This document shows positions 12,230-24,305 of a DNA stretch of 64,000 nucleotides, one piece after another (position 1 is the stretch's first letter; each line of letters starts with the position of its first letter). Origin of the DNA: Manis javanica (lineage: Eukaryota; Chordata; Mammalia; Pholidota; Manidae). The position numbers and the translations under genes were made by a program. Below the pieces are notes generated by a model. The model had not been told where the DNA came from. It worked only from the letters and a program-made list of their open reading frames with translations, and searched no databases. The DNA lies in contig NC_133172.1 of NCBI RefSeq assembly GCF_040802235.1, forward strand, positions 58,039,613-58,103,612, written 5' to 3'.

Positions 12230-13195
12230 CTTCTTTCTAGTGGTGATGCCCTGTCTAGGTTACCCTTGCTTCTACCACCACAACCCACAACCCCCAAAGC
12301 CCTATGTGCACCCCTCCAGACCCATCTCTCTGCAGAGCTCCAGAGGCAAAACCCCAGCTGATTTCTGGACAACTGCAACCTGATGTCCCAAGGGCACTGA
12401 CATGTTCTCTACTGAACTCGTCTTCCAACCAGCCCTACACCTGCTCCTCTCCCATGTCCCCTCTGTCAGTGCAGTGGAGAAGCCTGGGGATTATCCCAGG
12501 CCCTTCCCTTTCCGTGCCCAGCCATCCGGTCTCTGGTCTACCAGGTATACATCCAAAAAGCTTGTAAATCCATTCGCCCTTCATCTGCCTCCGTTCAGGC
12601 CTTCCTCCTTTCTCCAGGAAGATGCCTCCTGCCTCTAGGCCTTTCTCCTTCAACTCGTCTTCCATGCTGTAGTCGGGGTGATCTTTCTAAAAGCTCCCAT
12701 CTGATTATGCTGGGGGCTTGAAACACTTCTGTAACTCTGCCCCTTGCCCCTCAGGAGAGCTCTGACTCCTAATCTTGATAAACAAGGTCTTGTACTCCTT
12801 AACACTCTGTCCTGTTCCTTCCCATCCCTCAGTACTCCTACCCAAGCACCCTCCTCTGGCTACATGAAATTCTTTACTGATTGCTATATATTCTTTGCTT
12901 TTGTGAGCTGCCAAGTCTTTGCACGTGCTATTTGCCTCTGCTTAGAATGCCCGTCACCTTCTCTACCTAGGAAACTCTCCCTCATGCTTTAAGAACAAGC
13001 TCAAACATCTCCTGTTCGAATAGGCCTTCTCTGACCCTCAGGCAGAATTTACCTTTCCTCCTCCTGAGTCCCACTGCACCCATACCTCATCGCTGCTCCA
13101 GCACATATGTCACGATATTGCATTTATCCTACAAGTCATGTCTCAATTTGTCCCCTCTTACCACCACATCACCTCAAACAAAGTAGGATGAGTGA
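12230..13195 (+). repeat. LINE-2 (L2) 3' region
   Basis: Pyrimidine-rich sense L2 sequence: 'ccaagtctttgcacgtgc' then 'tgcttagaatgcccgtc', 'agctcaaacatctcctg' and 'gccttctctgaccctcagg' are the typical L2 end-of-ORF2 and 3' UTR phrases in order. The part before about 12680 is less certain. It is an ancient, non-coding relic. Confidence 0.75.
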
Positions 13196-14298
13196 ATGGG
13201 TGCATTCTGGTTGGCGATGGAGAAAGGAGATAGTCTTTGCTTGCTTTTTTCCCAGGCAGATCGTGAGGAGCTGATTGGACATGATGTCTTTACCTTTCTG
13301 AGAGTGAATAAGATGTAAGCCATACTGTCAGTACAAGGAAAACACTGCCTGGGAATGGAGCCCAAGCAAAGGGAGACAAAGTTTGTACACAGAGCGAGAC
13401 CAATTTCCCATGGTGATATTTGAGCCCCTTGATGCAGCTTTGCCTGAAGTCAGACATGACTCGTGAACTTTTCAGTTGTGTAAGCCGTTTCCTTGTTTGC
13501 CTACACCATTTGAAATGTGGGTTTCTGTCTCTTGCATGCAAAGCAATCCTGATATTCCTAAAGAACACTGAAAAAAGAATACCTCTTGAGAGAAAAACTA
13601 AAATCCACATGTTGTACATCAAAACTGAAGAGACAAAAGGCCCCTGTGGCTGGCGAGACTTGAGTACAACCTAACTGAAAGAGGTTTATTGAGGGCATAC
13701 GTCATGCCTGGCCTCTAAGTTACCTGACACAGACAAGTGCCCACCAAGAGGGCTGGCCAGACATGGGTGCCTGGACAAAGGAGGGTGGTGGAGGGACAGT
13801 TAGCCATGCCCACCAAGCACCAGGTTATTGGGTATCTAGGCTTCCTTGCCAAGATCCCCAATTAGTGTAGGGGTTCCAAACCTGGCTCCCGTGGCTGGGC
13901 TTCTGCAGTTCTGTGAACCTCCTGAAGTTGCAGGTGCATCTTTTGGAGAAGAGTGTCCGTAGTTTCCATTCTTAGAAGGATTCATTACACCAAGTAGGTG
14001 AAGGATATTGTTAACGGACAAAGTGAAAGTGTTTCCGATATCCCAGTGGAGAAACTCTTCTTCAAACCCCTCCTCCCCAATTCCTGTCTATTCCAGTCTC
14101 ATTCTCAGGACGCCACACTCTGATACACAGCTTTCCACGGGGCTTGCCTTCAGAGAGAGAATGCGGGCAACTGATGGGGACACTTGGCTGCACTTGAAGC
14201 CTGTGTTTCTCACTGCAAAGTAAGAAATGGGGACTTCTAGGGAGGAGAGAATGCACTGCCAGGACAGCACCAGGTTTAAGTGTAACAGAACTTGGGGA
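13196..14298. other. Intergenic DNA, nothing recognised
   Basis: No gene, RNA or confident repeat is seen on either strand. Open frames are short and lack family features. Confidence 0.45.
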
Positions 14299-14432
14299 GT
14301 AATAACTAGTATTTGTTGAACAAATGTTCCAGGTACGAACCTGTAAGAGAGAAATTATTATCCCCAAACATGAGATCAGCATGATGGCGATTAAAAAATT
14401 TCTCAGGGTCACACAGCTGCCTAACTCCCAAG
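14299..14432 (-). repeat. MIR SINE, antisense
   Basis: The order 'taactagtatttgttgaac', 'attattatcccc', 'cagggtcacacagctgcc' is MIR read backwards. It is diverged in the middle. Confidence 0.6.
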
Positions 14433-14849
14433 ACCATGTTTTTCATGCGGCACAAACAACAACCAAGAGAGAGCAGTCACACATTGGTCTCTGTGGTGCC
14501 TTTGGTTATGCTGTTGAGCTGTTATCCCTTCTACCACAACCCCCTGGGACACCCCCTGGACAGAGAGACAGAGTTAGGGATGGAGACGTGACCCCAGCCA
14601 GGGCCATCAATGTTCTTCCCTGCGTTGTATAAATGGAGACGGTAAGGAAGGCCCTTTGTCTCATAGGCCTTGGAGGAAACTACTCTTCAGTAGGAAGGAA
14701 TAAAGTCAATCAGAAACCAGAAGAGATGAGAGATGGGCAGCAGGATCTCCAGCAACACTGGGCTTCCAGTTCTGGTTCCAGAAGGCCTCTGCCTCCTGTG
14801 AATCTCTCTTATAACAGCCTGGACAGACAGTCAGTCATTGGGTGGAAGT

Positions 14850-14945
14850 ACAATAACAGTAAACTTCAGCGTTACTTTTCATTGCATCTATTCTTCACAT
14901 CAAACCTCTAAGGTAGGTTCTGTGGAAACTAAGAAAGAGAAACCT
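14850..14945 (-). repeat. MIR-like fragment, antisense
   Basis: 'cttcacatcaaacctctaagg' followed by 'ggaaactaagaaagagaaac' resembles the antisense second half of MIR. It is short and diverged. Confidence 0.35.
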
Positions 14946-14984
14946 CACTAAAGTGCAGCCAGGAGCAGGGGCGCACTCACACCC

Positions 14985-15350
14985 ACCACTCCTGATCGAT
15001 TGAAGACACCACTGGAAGAGGCAGACACCTTGCAAGTCATACCATTTTAGCTACTTTGCCACCCAGCAGGGGGAAGAAAGGTTTCCGCCTGCCCTGGCAG
15101 CTGCTCAGCCAATGAGAGACAGTCACAACTCGGCCAATGAGAAGCCACAATATGCGGAACTCCCAGTTTGCTCAAATGGATTTTTACTTAGAACATGCCT
15201 CGAAGTCTCCCTTTTCCTCTATAAAAAAAAGCATCCCTCTCCTTTGTTCTCCCGACTTGCCTATGGTTTTGTTGAAAGGTGCATGTCCCAAATTGCAGTT
15301 CCCTTCTATTTCCAAATAAACTGATTTTTGCTTGTAAAATAACTTTTATT
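14985..15350 (+). repeat. Solo ERV long terminal repeat (class I-like)
   Basis: This block has ordered LTR features: CCAAT boxes at 15109-15113 and 15134-15138, a TATA box at 15220-15226 (TATAAAA), and an AATAAA poly(A) signal at 15315-15320. The segment 'ttgcctatggttttgttga' before the signal is typical of mammalian class I ERV LTRs. No internal viral genes flank it, so it is a solo LTR. Its left edge is uncertain. Confidence 0.6.
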
Positions 15351-15384
15351 TTTAAGGTTAGCAGTTCTACTCTTTTTACCAAAA

Positions 15385-15510
15385 TGAGAGAAATAAAGAA
15401 CAAAGTAGTTAAGTAAATTGCCCAGGGTCACAGAGAGGTGAGTGGCAGAGCAGGCAGGGGCCAGGGCTCCAACTTAGCCCGTTACACTGCTTTCCATCAA
15501 CGTGATTCAA
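15385..15510 (-). repeat. MIR SINE fragment, antisense
   Basis: 'gttaagtaaattgcccaggg' plus 'tcacagagaggtgagtggca' then 'gggctccaac' is the antisense MIR core. Confidence 0.65.
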
Positions 15511-15654
15511 GTACACACCTATTTTGAGTCCCGTAAGTGAAAGCAGAGTAATGTTACGCCTCATTTTGGGGAGGGAGCTGAAATCATTTAGATACCGCCA
15601 ACGAGGAGTGTTTGCCCCAGGTGAACCCCCTCCTAGCTTACCTAGAATACCAGT

Positions 15655-16080
15655 GTGTTAGTATTTTCCTGTAACAACTCCCGAAATCTCAGGGGCTTAC
15701 AACAGGCTTGCAGCTCAGCTTCATCTCTGTTCAACTCTGCTCCCCCTTTCTTCTCACTCCAGGACTCAGGCTGGAGGCGCCGATCTTAGGACAGAAGGCA
15801 GGAAGGCAAGAGGCCAGGTCAAACTGCAATATTATTGAAAGCTTCCGCTCGGACCTGGCATAAATTATGCCCACTCACATCCTATTGGCCAAAGCAAGTT
15901 ACTCGGCCAAGCCTGACAATATATTCCACCTCCTAGAATCAGTCCTGGAAGAAATCCATTCCACTCACTGGAATCACTCCTGGAAGTCACACGGTAAAGG
16001 ATGTGGATGTGTGTAATACCCTTGTAAGGGGGAAGAAGATGGCCGCAAACAGTAACACAATTATACCGAGAAACAGGCAT
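15655..16080. repeat. LTR-like remnant (MaLR-type, family uncertain)
   Basis: It opens with 'gttagtattttcctgtaaca' and '...ctcaggggcttacaacag' and later has 'cacatcctattggccaaagc'. These phrases recur in mammalian MaLR-like LTRs. Family and strand are not certain. Confidence 0.4.
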
Positions 16081-16934
16081 GTGCCAGAACCATAGAACTT
16101 ACGACAGCGCTACCTTTCATCACGTGGAGCCCTCCCGCAGGGTAGATGCGAGAACTCAAAGCTCTCAGACTTTTGAATGGAACAGAGTCCCAGCTCCAGA
16201 CAGGCCAGGTTTCAGTAGCAAAAACAGAAAGTTCTGAGAGCTAAAACTTTCAACATCTGGAGCCCAAATACAGACGAGAATATAATGGCCCAAGGGGATG
16301 CCCGAGGAGTGTGTCGTAAGAATAATCATTGTCTCAGGGCATTGGGTTATGAGTAATTCCCCTCTTTTTTTTCTATTGTGTCACTGTACTCCTTTCTTAA
16401 TTGTAAAAATAAGCTTTTCTTTTTTTAAGACATGTGCCCTTCCTGAGGCCTAACACAGTATGGGCAGCAGAGACAGCTGTTTTTCAATGCCAAACCTCAC
16501 AATGTTGAGGAAGGTTTATTATGTCAGATGACACACCAGCATATGTAATTTCAATCCTCTCAGGCAAACAATCCTGCCACCTACTGTAATGACTGACAAA
16601 TGGAAAGGTGGTGATCAGAATAAACTTTTTCCTTGGGTTCTGTGTGTGTGTGTGTACAAATTAGAATTCACTTCCAAAACCTGGACATTCCAGGAATTTT
16701 CCACTCACAGATTCCACCTAAGGTTGAAGAAAGAGAAAGGACATGAGTTCAGTATGAGTTGGAGATTGTGGATTTCTTTCTGGCCCAAGAAGGGAGATTA
16801 AGCAACACGGACTTGAAAATGTCTTAGCTAGTGTTGAATCTGTGAGAAGTCAGCCATGGTATTTCAAAAAAGTTAAAAACAAGTTTGAGCCATTTTGTGC
16901 CCAAAATGATGCAGTTTGCATAAGGACTTCAGCC
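16081..16934. other. Intergenic DNA with a short (GT)n run
   Basis: No gene is recognised. A short GT repeat lies near 16640. Pyrimidine-rich and A-rich patches near 16365-16430 may be the eroded tail of an old retroposon. Confidence 0.4.
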
Positions 16935-17120
16935 AGGACTTTGGAGTCATACAGACCTTTAAGCCTTGGCCCTGTCACTTGACAGCTCTGTGCCTCAGTT
17001 TTCAAAATGGGACAATAGCATCTACTTCATTGGGTTATGTTTTTGGGATTAAATACACACACCCTAAAGCTCCTAGCACTGTACCTGACATATAGCAAGC
17101 AAATAACAAATTTTGGTTAT
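16935..17120 (+). repeat. MIR SINE
   Basis: 'tggagtcatacagacc', 'ctgtgcctcagttttc', 'aaaatgggacaatagcatc', 'ggattaaatacac' and 'gcactgtacctgacatatag' follow the MIR order in sense orientation. Confidence 0.85.
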
Positions 17121-17527
17121 AAATACTAATGTAACAGGGACAAAAATAATTGGCATATGTTTTTGTAGCTTTTCCCCTTCTCCTGTTGGGGAAAAACTGG
17201 TATTATTCAGTCGACCTCTTCTGCCCCTTCTCCCATGCTGTCCTCCACTTTGGGGTCTCATAGGGGAAAGCTGGCTAATCAGAGGAAGAAGAACCAGAGA
17301 AACGGGGATAAGGATTTTTTATGAAAACAGCTAAACAGAACAAAAAAACAAGCAAACAACAAATAAGACAGAGAGTAAAAGAAGGAAAGGGGGAGAATGA
17401 GCCTGCACAATGGGGCTATTAGTGAAAGTTTTGAAAAAAGTGGAAAATAAGAAACAGGATAAGAGATTTAAAGCTGTAGGATAGGGTGAGAGGTGGTTAC
17501 TGAGATACAGGAAAGGGACTGAAGCCA
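17121..17527. other. Intergenic DNA, nothing recognised
   Basis: Purine-rich plus strand near 17330-17520. No gene or confident repeat. Confidence 0.4.
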
Positions 17528-17850
17528 TTATCTATTGCTGCCTAATAAATTATCCCAAAATTTAGCCACTCAAAACATTAAAGATTTATTATCTCACTGT
17601 TCTGTGGGTCATGAATTTGGGAGAGGCTTGGCTGAGTTATTCTAGCTCAAGTTCTCTCAGGTGGGTGCAGTTAAGATGTCAGCCAGGGCTGAAGTGATCT
17701 GAAGGCTTGGCAGGCTGGGAGACCCTGCCACAGGATGGATGGCTCACGTGGCTGTGGGTGGGAGGCCTCCGTTCCTCACCACACGGGCTCTCCGGAAGAC
17801 TGCCTGAGTGTCTTCATATGGCAGCTGACTGTTTCTTTTTCCTTATATAG
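17528..17850 (+). repeat. LTR-like remnant (tatctattgctgc family)
   Basis: 'ttatctattgctgcctaata', 'gatttattatctcactgttc', 'tgtgggtcatgaatttggg' and 'tggctcacgtggctgtggg' are recurrent phrases of an old, abundant mammalian interspersed repeat that I believe is a retroviral LTR. The family name is not certain. Confidence 0.5.
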
Positions 17851-18163
17851 CTAGTGTTTCTTGAGTGAAAATTGGGCATTGTGCTTAATACATTGTAGAG
17901 TATGTATTACTAAATACATATCTGGATTTTGTTACCTTCTCCTGAAAGGTATCAAATCCAAGATTCAGTTACTGATGAATCATCTTGAATTAGTGTAGGT
18001 TTAGTTCGTGATTTGTTAGTGTGGATCTGTGGAAAGCCCGAAGTGTTTCCCAAGCTCCTCCAACTGGGTAGGACACAACTTCTAAACTGCCCTACTGGAA
18101 ATCTTATCATGAGTTTATTCTGGGTTTTATTAGGGAAGGTACAAATTAGATCTTACCCTAGGG

Positions 18164-18380
18164 CAGTGGTTCTCAACTGGGGCAGTTCTGTCCCTAGGGA
18201 ACACCAGACAGTGTGTGGAGCCATGTTTGGCTGTTATAAGTTGGTGGTGGGGCACTAATGGAATCTAGCGGTTGGAGGCCAGGGATGCTGTTAAATATCG
18301 TACAGTGGACAGAACAGACTGCCCCCCGCTCCAAGAACTCTTGTCCAAAATGTCAACAAGACCGAAGTTGAGAAACCCTG
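18164..18380 (+). repeat. MER5A hAT-Charlie DNA transposon
   Basis: This is a short non-autonomous transposon with terminal inverted repeats CAGTGGTTCTCAACT at the left and its imperfect complement AGTTGAGAAACCCTG at the right. The inside matches MER5A phrasing ('ggccagggatgctgttaaat', 'caaaatgtcaacaag'). It is flanked by a probable 8-bp target duplication: ccctaggg (18156-18163) and ctctagga (18381-18388), 6 of 8 matching. Confidence 0.88.
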
Positions 18381-18388
18381 CTCTAGGA

Positions 18389-19735
18389 CATTGTCCTGAC
18401 TCTTGGGCGTGGCCTTTCTAGCATCTCAACCAGATGCCAGGGGCATCAACAAGACTTAATCAGATTTCTCTCCTCTGGCAAGGCTGGAAATCCAACAGGC
18501 CCCAGCACGGCTCATCCTCTAGTGCCCGTACTCTGCTATCAGATCCGCAGCAGCCACCCTCTGGTGAGCCTCAGGTGGTCTTGTTCACAAGTGTGCCTCT
18601 CTGCCAGTCTCAGAGGCGACCTCCACACCCAGACCTCTCTGTGCAGCTGCCCCGTGGAGTCCAGCGTCTTCAGTCGCCTCACCTCTGCCTCGTGCCGTCT
18701 ATGGAACCACTGTGCTCTGCTCAAATTCCAGCTCTTTATGCTACAGCTGGAATACTGTCCCTAGACGGGGAGCTGCTGATCATGGGACTCAACTTTTGGG
18801 TTTCTCATGTCTCAGGGACCACAGTCTTGCTATACCTGTTGTCCACTGCCTGACAAAAGTTGCCCTATATATTTTGTCAGGTTTATAGTTGTTACCCCAC
18901 CATGGCTAGAAACTGAAGCCACTGTTTATCTTGCCTTTCCATTTCTAGCTGAAATCTTACAGAAATTGGTGAATCTGAAGAACTGTGATAACACGCTCAC
19001 TGTAGGTGTTCCCACTTTGTCACTTGCTGAAGACATTTCTAGCTGATTCTCATTCAACAGACACATCCTGAGCCCCCTTCACAGACAAGGTTCCCTCACA
19101 GAGGACAAATCTGTCTCTCCTCCTGACCACCCAGATGTATGCATCATCAGCTCCATTTCCTATGAAATAAACTTGTGTCAGGAAGTGCAACTTTCCTGAA
19201 ATTTAGGGGAGGAAAAACAGATCCAATGATCCTATGGAAACATGTCAGAAACATGCATTGGTCTCTCTCATTCCCAGTCCAACCTCCTTTCTTTCCGTCC
19301 CAAAGTCCGCAGCTGTCTTCCTAGGACCCAGCTACCACCTCTCAGAGGAGATTGAATGGCTTCAAAATATGACTAGTGCTTCCCTTCTCACACCCACCTG
19401 CTCTCTGCTCATTTTGTTCATACTTTTCAGGCAAACCCGTATCCGCTGCTGGCCCTCTCTGTCTACATCTGAGGCCCTCTCCCAGGAAGCCAGGTACTTA
19501 CACTGTCAAGAACATGTGTTTGGACGTTTACATGGCACAACTTTATTTCCTCTGTTAAATCTTTTAAAAAATTTTTCTTCTCTCAAGTGTTAACTAAGCA
19601 ATTATCCAACTTGGATAAGCAAAGACTTAAATCTATCTATTCCTATTTTTATAAGTCAGAAACCACTTTTTAAATTGGAATTAGAACCATGTTACATGCT
19701 TGCACTATAAAATCATGACAAAGAGCAAATGAGGT
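18389..19735. other. Intergenic DNA, nothing recognised
   Basis: Pyrimidine-rich plus strand with several open frames of 60-140 codons that lack recognisable motifs and read as chance. Some of it may be very old L2/L3 sequence. Confidence 0.4.
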
Positions 19736-20156
19736 TGTAGTGGGCTGAATGAAAACCAAAAGATGTTATGTCTATGTCCTAATACTCAGAACCTGTGCAT
19801 GTGACTTATTTGGGAAACTGGTCTTTGCAGATGTAATTAAGAATCTTGAGATCATCCTGGATATCCAGGTGGTCCCCTAAATCCAATGACAAGTGTCCTT
19901 CTACGATAGGAGGAGAGACAGAGAGACACGAGGAAGAAACCACGTAAAGGAGACAAGGAAGGAGTGACACCAACAGCCCCCAGAAGCTGGAAGAGGCAAG
20001 GACAGAATCCCCTCTAGAGCTTTTGGAAGGAGCACGGCCCTGCCAACACCCTGATTTCAGGCTTCTGGCCTCCAGAACTCTGGGAAAATAACTTTTCACC
20101 GTTTTAAGACACCTCGTTTGGCGTAATTTGTTACAGCAGACAAGGAAGCTAGTACA
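19736..20156 (+). repeat. MLT1 solo LTR (ERVL-MaLR)
   Basis: It begins with 'tgtagtgggctgaatg', then 'ttatttgggaaactggtctttgcagatgtaattaag'-type sequence, 'gtgtccttctacgat', 'ccaccagaagctgg'-like and 'cctccagaactctggg' blocks, and ends 'gttacagcag...agtaca'. This is the full MLT1 LTR order. No internal sequence accompanies it. Confidence 0.88.
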
Positions 20157-20429
20157 CGTTTTCAGAAAAAGACAACCTGACACACTAAGCACCCTGGACT
20201 CTTCAGGCCCATTCATACTTGGTTTCTTTCTTCTTCTGATGTTTCCTCCATGGCTGACCCTTGCTAATACTGATAGCCCGCCATCAGAGTGGGCTACAGA
20301 TGTCTAAGTAGAAACAGGAGAAATCTTTCAAATTGAGTAAATGAACCATTTATTTTTCCCAATTAGGAAATGATTCTCAGGTGCTTCCAGAGCAACCTAT
20401 ATTGTACTATTAGAATACTTTCAGCGGCA

Positions 20430-20800
20430 AAACAATGGAAAACTCAAACCAAAGTAGCATAAACATCAAGCACATTTACTGGCTCACATTCTGGAAGAGC
20501 AGAGCCAGGGCCATGCAGTGGGCAGATTTAATGACCCCTCCACTCTGACGTGTACAGTGTGCGCTACTTTTTGAGGCTGCTCCCTTCGCCTTCGGAGGAG
20601 GGCCGCCACAGGCAAGCGGGGCTCCACGCTTCCTCTTTTAGGTCCAGAGAATGAGAGACCGCGACAGACAGAGCGGCTTCCTGTGGCTCCCTCCTTAGGG
20701 AAGGTGCTCCCAAGACTTCGGCAAACCTCTCTAAGCAGCCAAAATTGGACCACATGCCCTTTTTGGCACCAATCGCTGGTAAGAATGATGGCTCATCCTC
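20430..20800. repeat. Unclassified interspersed repeat remnant
   Basis: 'tttactggctcacattctgg' and 'ttggaccacatgcccttttt' followed by 'caccaatcgctgg' resemble recurrent mammalian repeat phrases. I cannot name the family. Confidence 0.3.
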
Positions 20801-21174
20801 AAACTAATGGGGCTCTGCACCCTGAAACTGAGGGTAAAGTTAGCCTCCCCAAGGCTCCCTTACATGGCATAAAATGGGAGTAGAGACCTAACCAAATGGA
20901 AGTTCTGTAGGGAAGCACAGGGAAGGGACGGATAACGGGCAGGTTCTGTATAGACATGACAACACAACAGCTCCGTGTGCCCACTATCCCATCCACCCTG
21001 AAATATAATTCAGCTGTGGTGGAAGATACCTTCATTCCCCTGCACAATCTCATCCCCTTGTATGTACATCCTTCCCTAGATTCACCTAATTTAAATACAG
21101 TGCTTATCGTTCCCATACATGTCATTCTTTTTCCTATATGTTTGTTGTGTTCTTTTGTATGTTTTTAAACTTTA
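20801..21174. other. Intergenic DNA, nothing recognised
   Basis: No gene or confident repeat. Confidence 0.4.
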
Positions 21175-21590
21175 TATAAATGGGATCATACTGTACCTTT
21201 TCTGCAACTTGCTTTTATGGTTCATCACGACATTTGTGAGACTCGTCTGCAGGAATATGTGAAGCTCCGGTTCACACATCCTCAAGGATGCATTCCCATG
21301 AAATGTATTCATCCTCCTGTTCAGGAACATTTGGATCAATGGTATTTTTTCCCCTTGACAAGGAAAGCTTCTGTAAACATTCTCAGTACATGACTCTGTA
21401 TTCCTAGGAGAGTATCTGGGTATATAAATAAGGTAGCATTCTCGAGTCATAAGGTATGTACATCTCTAACTCCTGTTTTTCTTAGCAGAAGCTGTGTGAT
21501 CTGTCTCCACCAGCTGTGTATGAGGGTTCTGCCCCTCCACTCCTCTGCCAACATATGCTGAGTCCAACTTTAAAATCTGTTAGTCCTGTG
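21175..21590 (-). repeat. Old L1/HAL1 3' fragment, antisense
   Basis: 'aatgggatcatactgtacc', 'gcaacttgctttta', 'ctaggagagtatctggg' and 'ctgtgtatgagggttctgcc' then 'tctgccaacat' read as the reverse complement of the ORF2 3' end of an ancient L1ME/HAL1. No frame is intact. Confidence 0.6.
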
Positions 21591-21624
21591 AACCTCACTG
21601 AAATGGTCTGTCACTCTTGCTAGT

Positions 21625-21715
21625 CTCTAAACTCCAAGTGAGCAAAGACGGTGTTTGCTCCATACACTCCCAGACCCCAGACAATGCTTTGCACTTGGTA
21701 GGTTTCACGAGGGAA
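21625..21715 (+). repeat. L2 3' terminal fragment
   Basis: 'actccaagtgagcaaagacgg' style start, then 'ccagacaatgctttgcacttgg', matches the L2 3' end. It is short. Confidence 0.5.
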
Positions 21716-22344
21716 CCTGGGTCAGGTGCTGAGTTTCTTGGGGGCAGGGTCCCAGCTTCATTCTTTTCTCCTGTGAAAATCCTTCGCTACGTTATTAACA
21801 GTAAGAAAGGAGAATGGGTACAGTCCGGTTGCTGGGGAAATCTTGCTAGTGTCTCAATCAGCACACAGATAGGAGATCCAGAGACTGGAGAAAAGATGTT
21901 GCCTGTTGGCCTTGTCAAGGAGCCCCTCATCCTCTACTTTCTCCTCCCCCAGGGCGCCCTCCGTCACTTGGCCCTGAGTATGCCTCCTGAGCAGGGTCTT
22001 CCTCAGGCTCTGGCTCAGACTCACTTGTTCAGGTCCGCCTGGCTTATCTTTTCATGGAGATGGGGGGCAGGATGGGTGGGGGGGCAGGGAGGAGGGGATG
22101 AAGAGAAGGAAAGCGGCTTTCCTGATCCCACCTCAGCAGGGAGCATAGAAACGAAGCAGCTTCTCAGAGCAGGACGCTGGTGAAGTGGATTGGATTTTCC
22201 CTCTGCTGTTTTCAAACATCTCCATCTACTATCCTAACTTAGTATGGGCCAAATTCCTAGAAAAAAGACAAGCCTGCACCACACCCAAGACAGTGGGTAC
22301 TGTATGCAAACCCTTTCTGTTTGCTCCAAATCCGGCTTCCCTAC
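21716..22344. other. Intergenic DNA, nothing recognised
   Basis: A 188-codon plus-strand frame (21617-22183) spans this stretch but begins in L2 relic sequence and shows no motif, so it is treated as chance. Confidence 0.4.
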
Positions 22345-22490
22345 ACTGGTTCTCGACCAGGAGCAGCAGTGCCCTCTGCAGGCATATGGGAAAGTGTGGT
22401 GGCATTTTTAGCTGTCTCCCTGCTTGGAAATTAGTGGGTTGGGGCCAGGGATGTTAACAGCCTGCAATGAGCAGGACAGACCTACACAGT
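22345..22490 (+). repeat. MER5A fragment
   Basis: 'ctggttctcgaccagg', 'ttggggccagggatgtta' and 'tgagcaggacagacctacac' match MER5A in sense orientation. It is more diverged than the copy at 18164. Confidence 0.6.
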
Positions 22491-22544
22491 GAGGAAATGG
22501 CCACCTAAAATGCCACTAGTGACCTCACGGAAAACACTCTGGGC

Positions 22545-22670
22545 TCTGGGAGGCTGAGAGTGAGGCCTGTCATCTTCCTAGGGCATCTCCAACACCCAGC
22601 CCAAGGCCTGGCACACAGAAGGAGCTCTATAGTTACGTATGGGTGAAAGAACGCATGCATGAACACAGTA
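22545..22670 (+). repeat. L2 3' terminal fragment
   Basis: 'catcttcctagggcatctcc', 'cccaaggcctggcacacag' and 'aaggagctctatagttac' match the L2 3' end. Confidence 0.5.
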
Positions 22671-23069
22671 TTCCGTGGCGCCAGCTCACAGAACTCAAGT
22701 GGCCACTACAAGCACAGTTTAAAACCAGTTGACATCATCAGTCAGAAACAGCCCAGGAACCTGAAGGCAAACATTCTCCCTGTCAGGAGGTGAAATTTTC
22801 TGTAGATACGGGTAGAAGACTTTTTATTCTCCATCCCTGGACAACTACTGAATCCTAGCTCTTCTCCCATTTATAAATATAAAGGGGGTTCAAGAGACAG
22901 TCATAAATGCTCAGACATTACAGAGCCGCCAAGACCTTATGCACATGAATTTCCCCACCCAGTGACAGTGACTGTGAATGGATATCACAGGGCAAAATGT
23001 CCCACAGCAGTTACATGAGCTTGTGACAGTAAGTGAAGGGAGTCATCTTTTTCAGAGAGGAGGGGACAA
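22671..23069. other. Intergenic DNA, nothing recognised
   Basis: No gene or confident repeat. Confidence 0.4.
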
Positions 23070-23312
23070 ATGACTAAGAGCTGGGCTCTTGATCAGCGGA
23101 TACAGGGGTCCAGCCTCAGCTGTGATGCTTAGTAGCTGGGAGGCTTTGGGTAAGTTGCCAGAACTTCTCCAAGCCTCAGTTTCCTCATATGTATATAAGA
23201 TGGGGATGATGATACTTACCTTATAGGGTCACGTGAAGATTAAATGAGATAATGTAGGCACAAAGCACAGGGCCCAGAACTTAATAAACACCTGTTGTCA
23301 TCATCGTCGTCA
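23070..23312 (+). repeat. MIR SINE, nearly full length
   Basis: The whole MIR order is visible: 'agagctgggctcttgatc', 'tgatgcttagtagctggg', 'gggtaagttgcc', 'cctcagtttcctcatatg', 'gatggggatgatgatac', 'gattaaatgagataatg' and 'cttaataaacacctgttg'. Confidence 0.92.
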
Positions 23313-24305
23313 TTATTAATCCCTTGAAAAGCAACCCCAGTAATAAAGCCACTGGCCGCCTTGGGGAACAGAATAGACACTCAGCCACTTAACCCAAGGA
23401 CATGAGCAAACCAAAGAACATCCTGTTCTTAAGAGACACAATGAAGTAATTTCCTTCTGCCTCCAAGTCATTTTGTTCCCTAGTTGAACAACAGTGTTGT
23501 GACTCACATTAAATTATAACTGTGTTTCTACATCCCTCTGGTGATAAATATTTCACGTTTAGGCCTCTTTTGCAAATATGGAAGGTCTTTGAGCCTACTT
23601 ATTCCTCACTCAAACTTTACAAATTCATTTGTCTTCCCCATCCTTCTCCCACCCCCACCCCCGGCCACTGCTGGCATTTTGCTGTACCAAGGAGTAGATT
23701 TGTGCTTTATTGTAATAGCGTTGAACATTGATAATAATGAAAAGACTTAGCATCTGTTTTCTGTTGAAATGTGAAAGCTTCAGAGCAATATTTACAAAGC
23801 CCACTTCCCCAACCACTGCTCTCAGACTTGATTAAGTAACAGTCAAGCGTGGCATTCCAAATCAGAGCAACAAGCTGTTCTTGGGCTGTGTCGGGGCCAA
23901 TCCTTTATATTTTCAAATTTCTGAGTATGCTACCAGAGAATTACCACTTACCCAGATGACCCAACAAATGCTTGCTCCTCTCACATGTGTACAATAGTTT
24001 GGGTTTTCCTGACTCAAACCCCAGGCATAGCCCCCTTCCACACGTTTTTGAGACAGTGGGTGACGTGGGAAGGTGTATGAACTGGGGGCACCTTCATGAA
24101 TTAATCTTTTAGTAAAGATGGTCTGGCATAAACAAATCTAGGTAAGAGCAAGGAAATTTTTTGTTTGTTTTTTAATCAAACTCAAGTCCCCATTCAGAAA
24201 ATGGAGAAAATTCTTCCTGCGAGTGTGTAGGTGGCAGCAACGTTGGCACATCCAGTTATACAGCCACAGTATCTGATTTAAAGCAAACCCACAATCACGA
24301 AATAG
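23313..24305. other. Intergenic DNA, nothing recognised
   Basis: No gene, RNA or confident repeat is seen. A C-rich patch lies near 23640-23665. Confidence 0.4.

Noticed and set aside
21617..22183. 188-codon plus-strand open frame
   Set aside because: It begins in L2 relic sequence and has no recognisable motif or conserved pattern.
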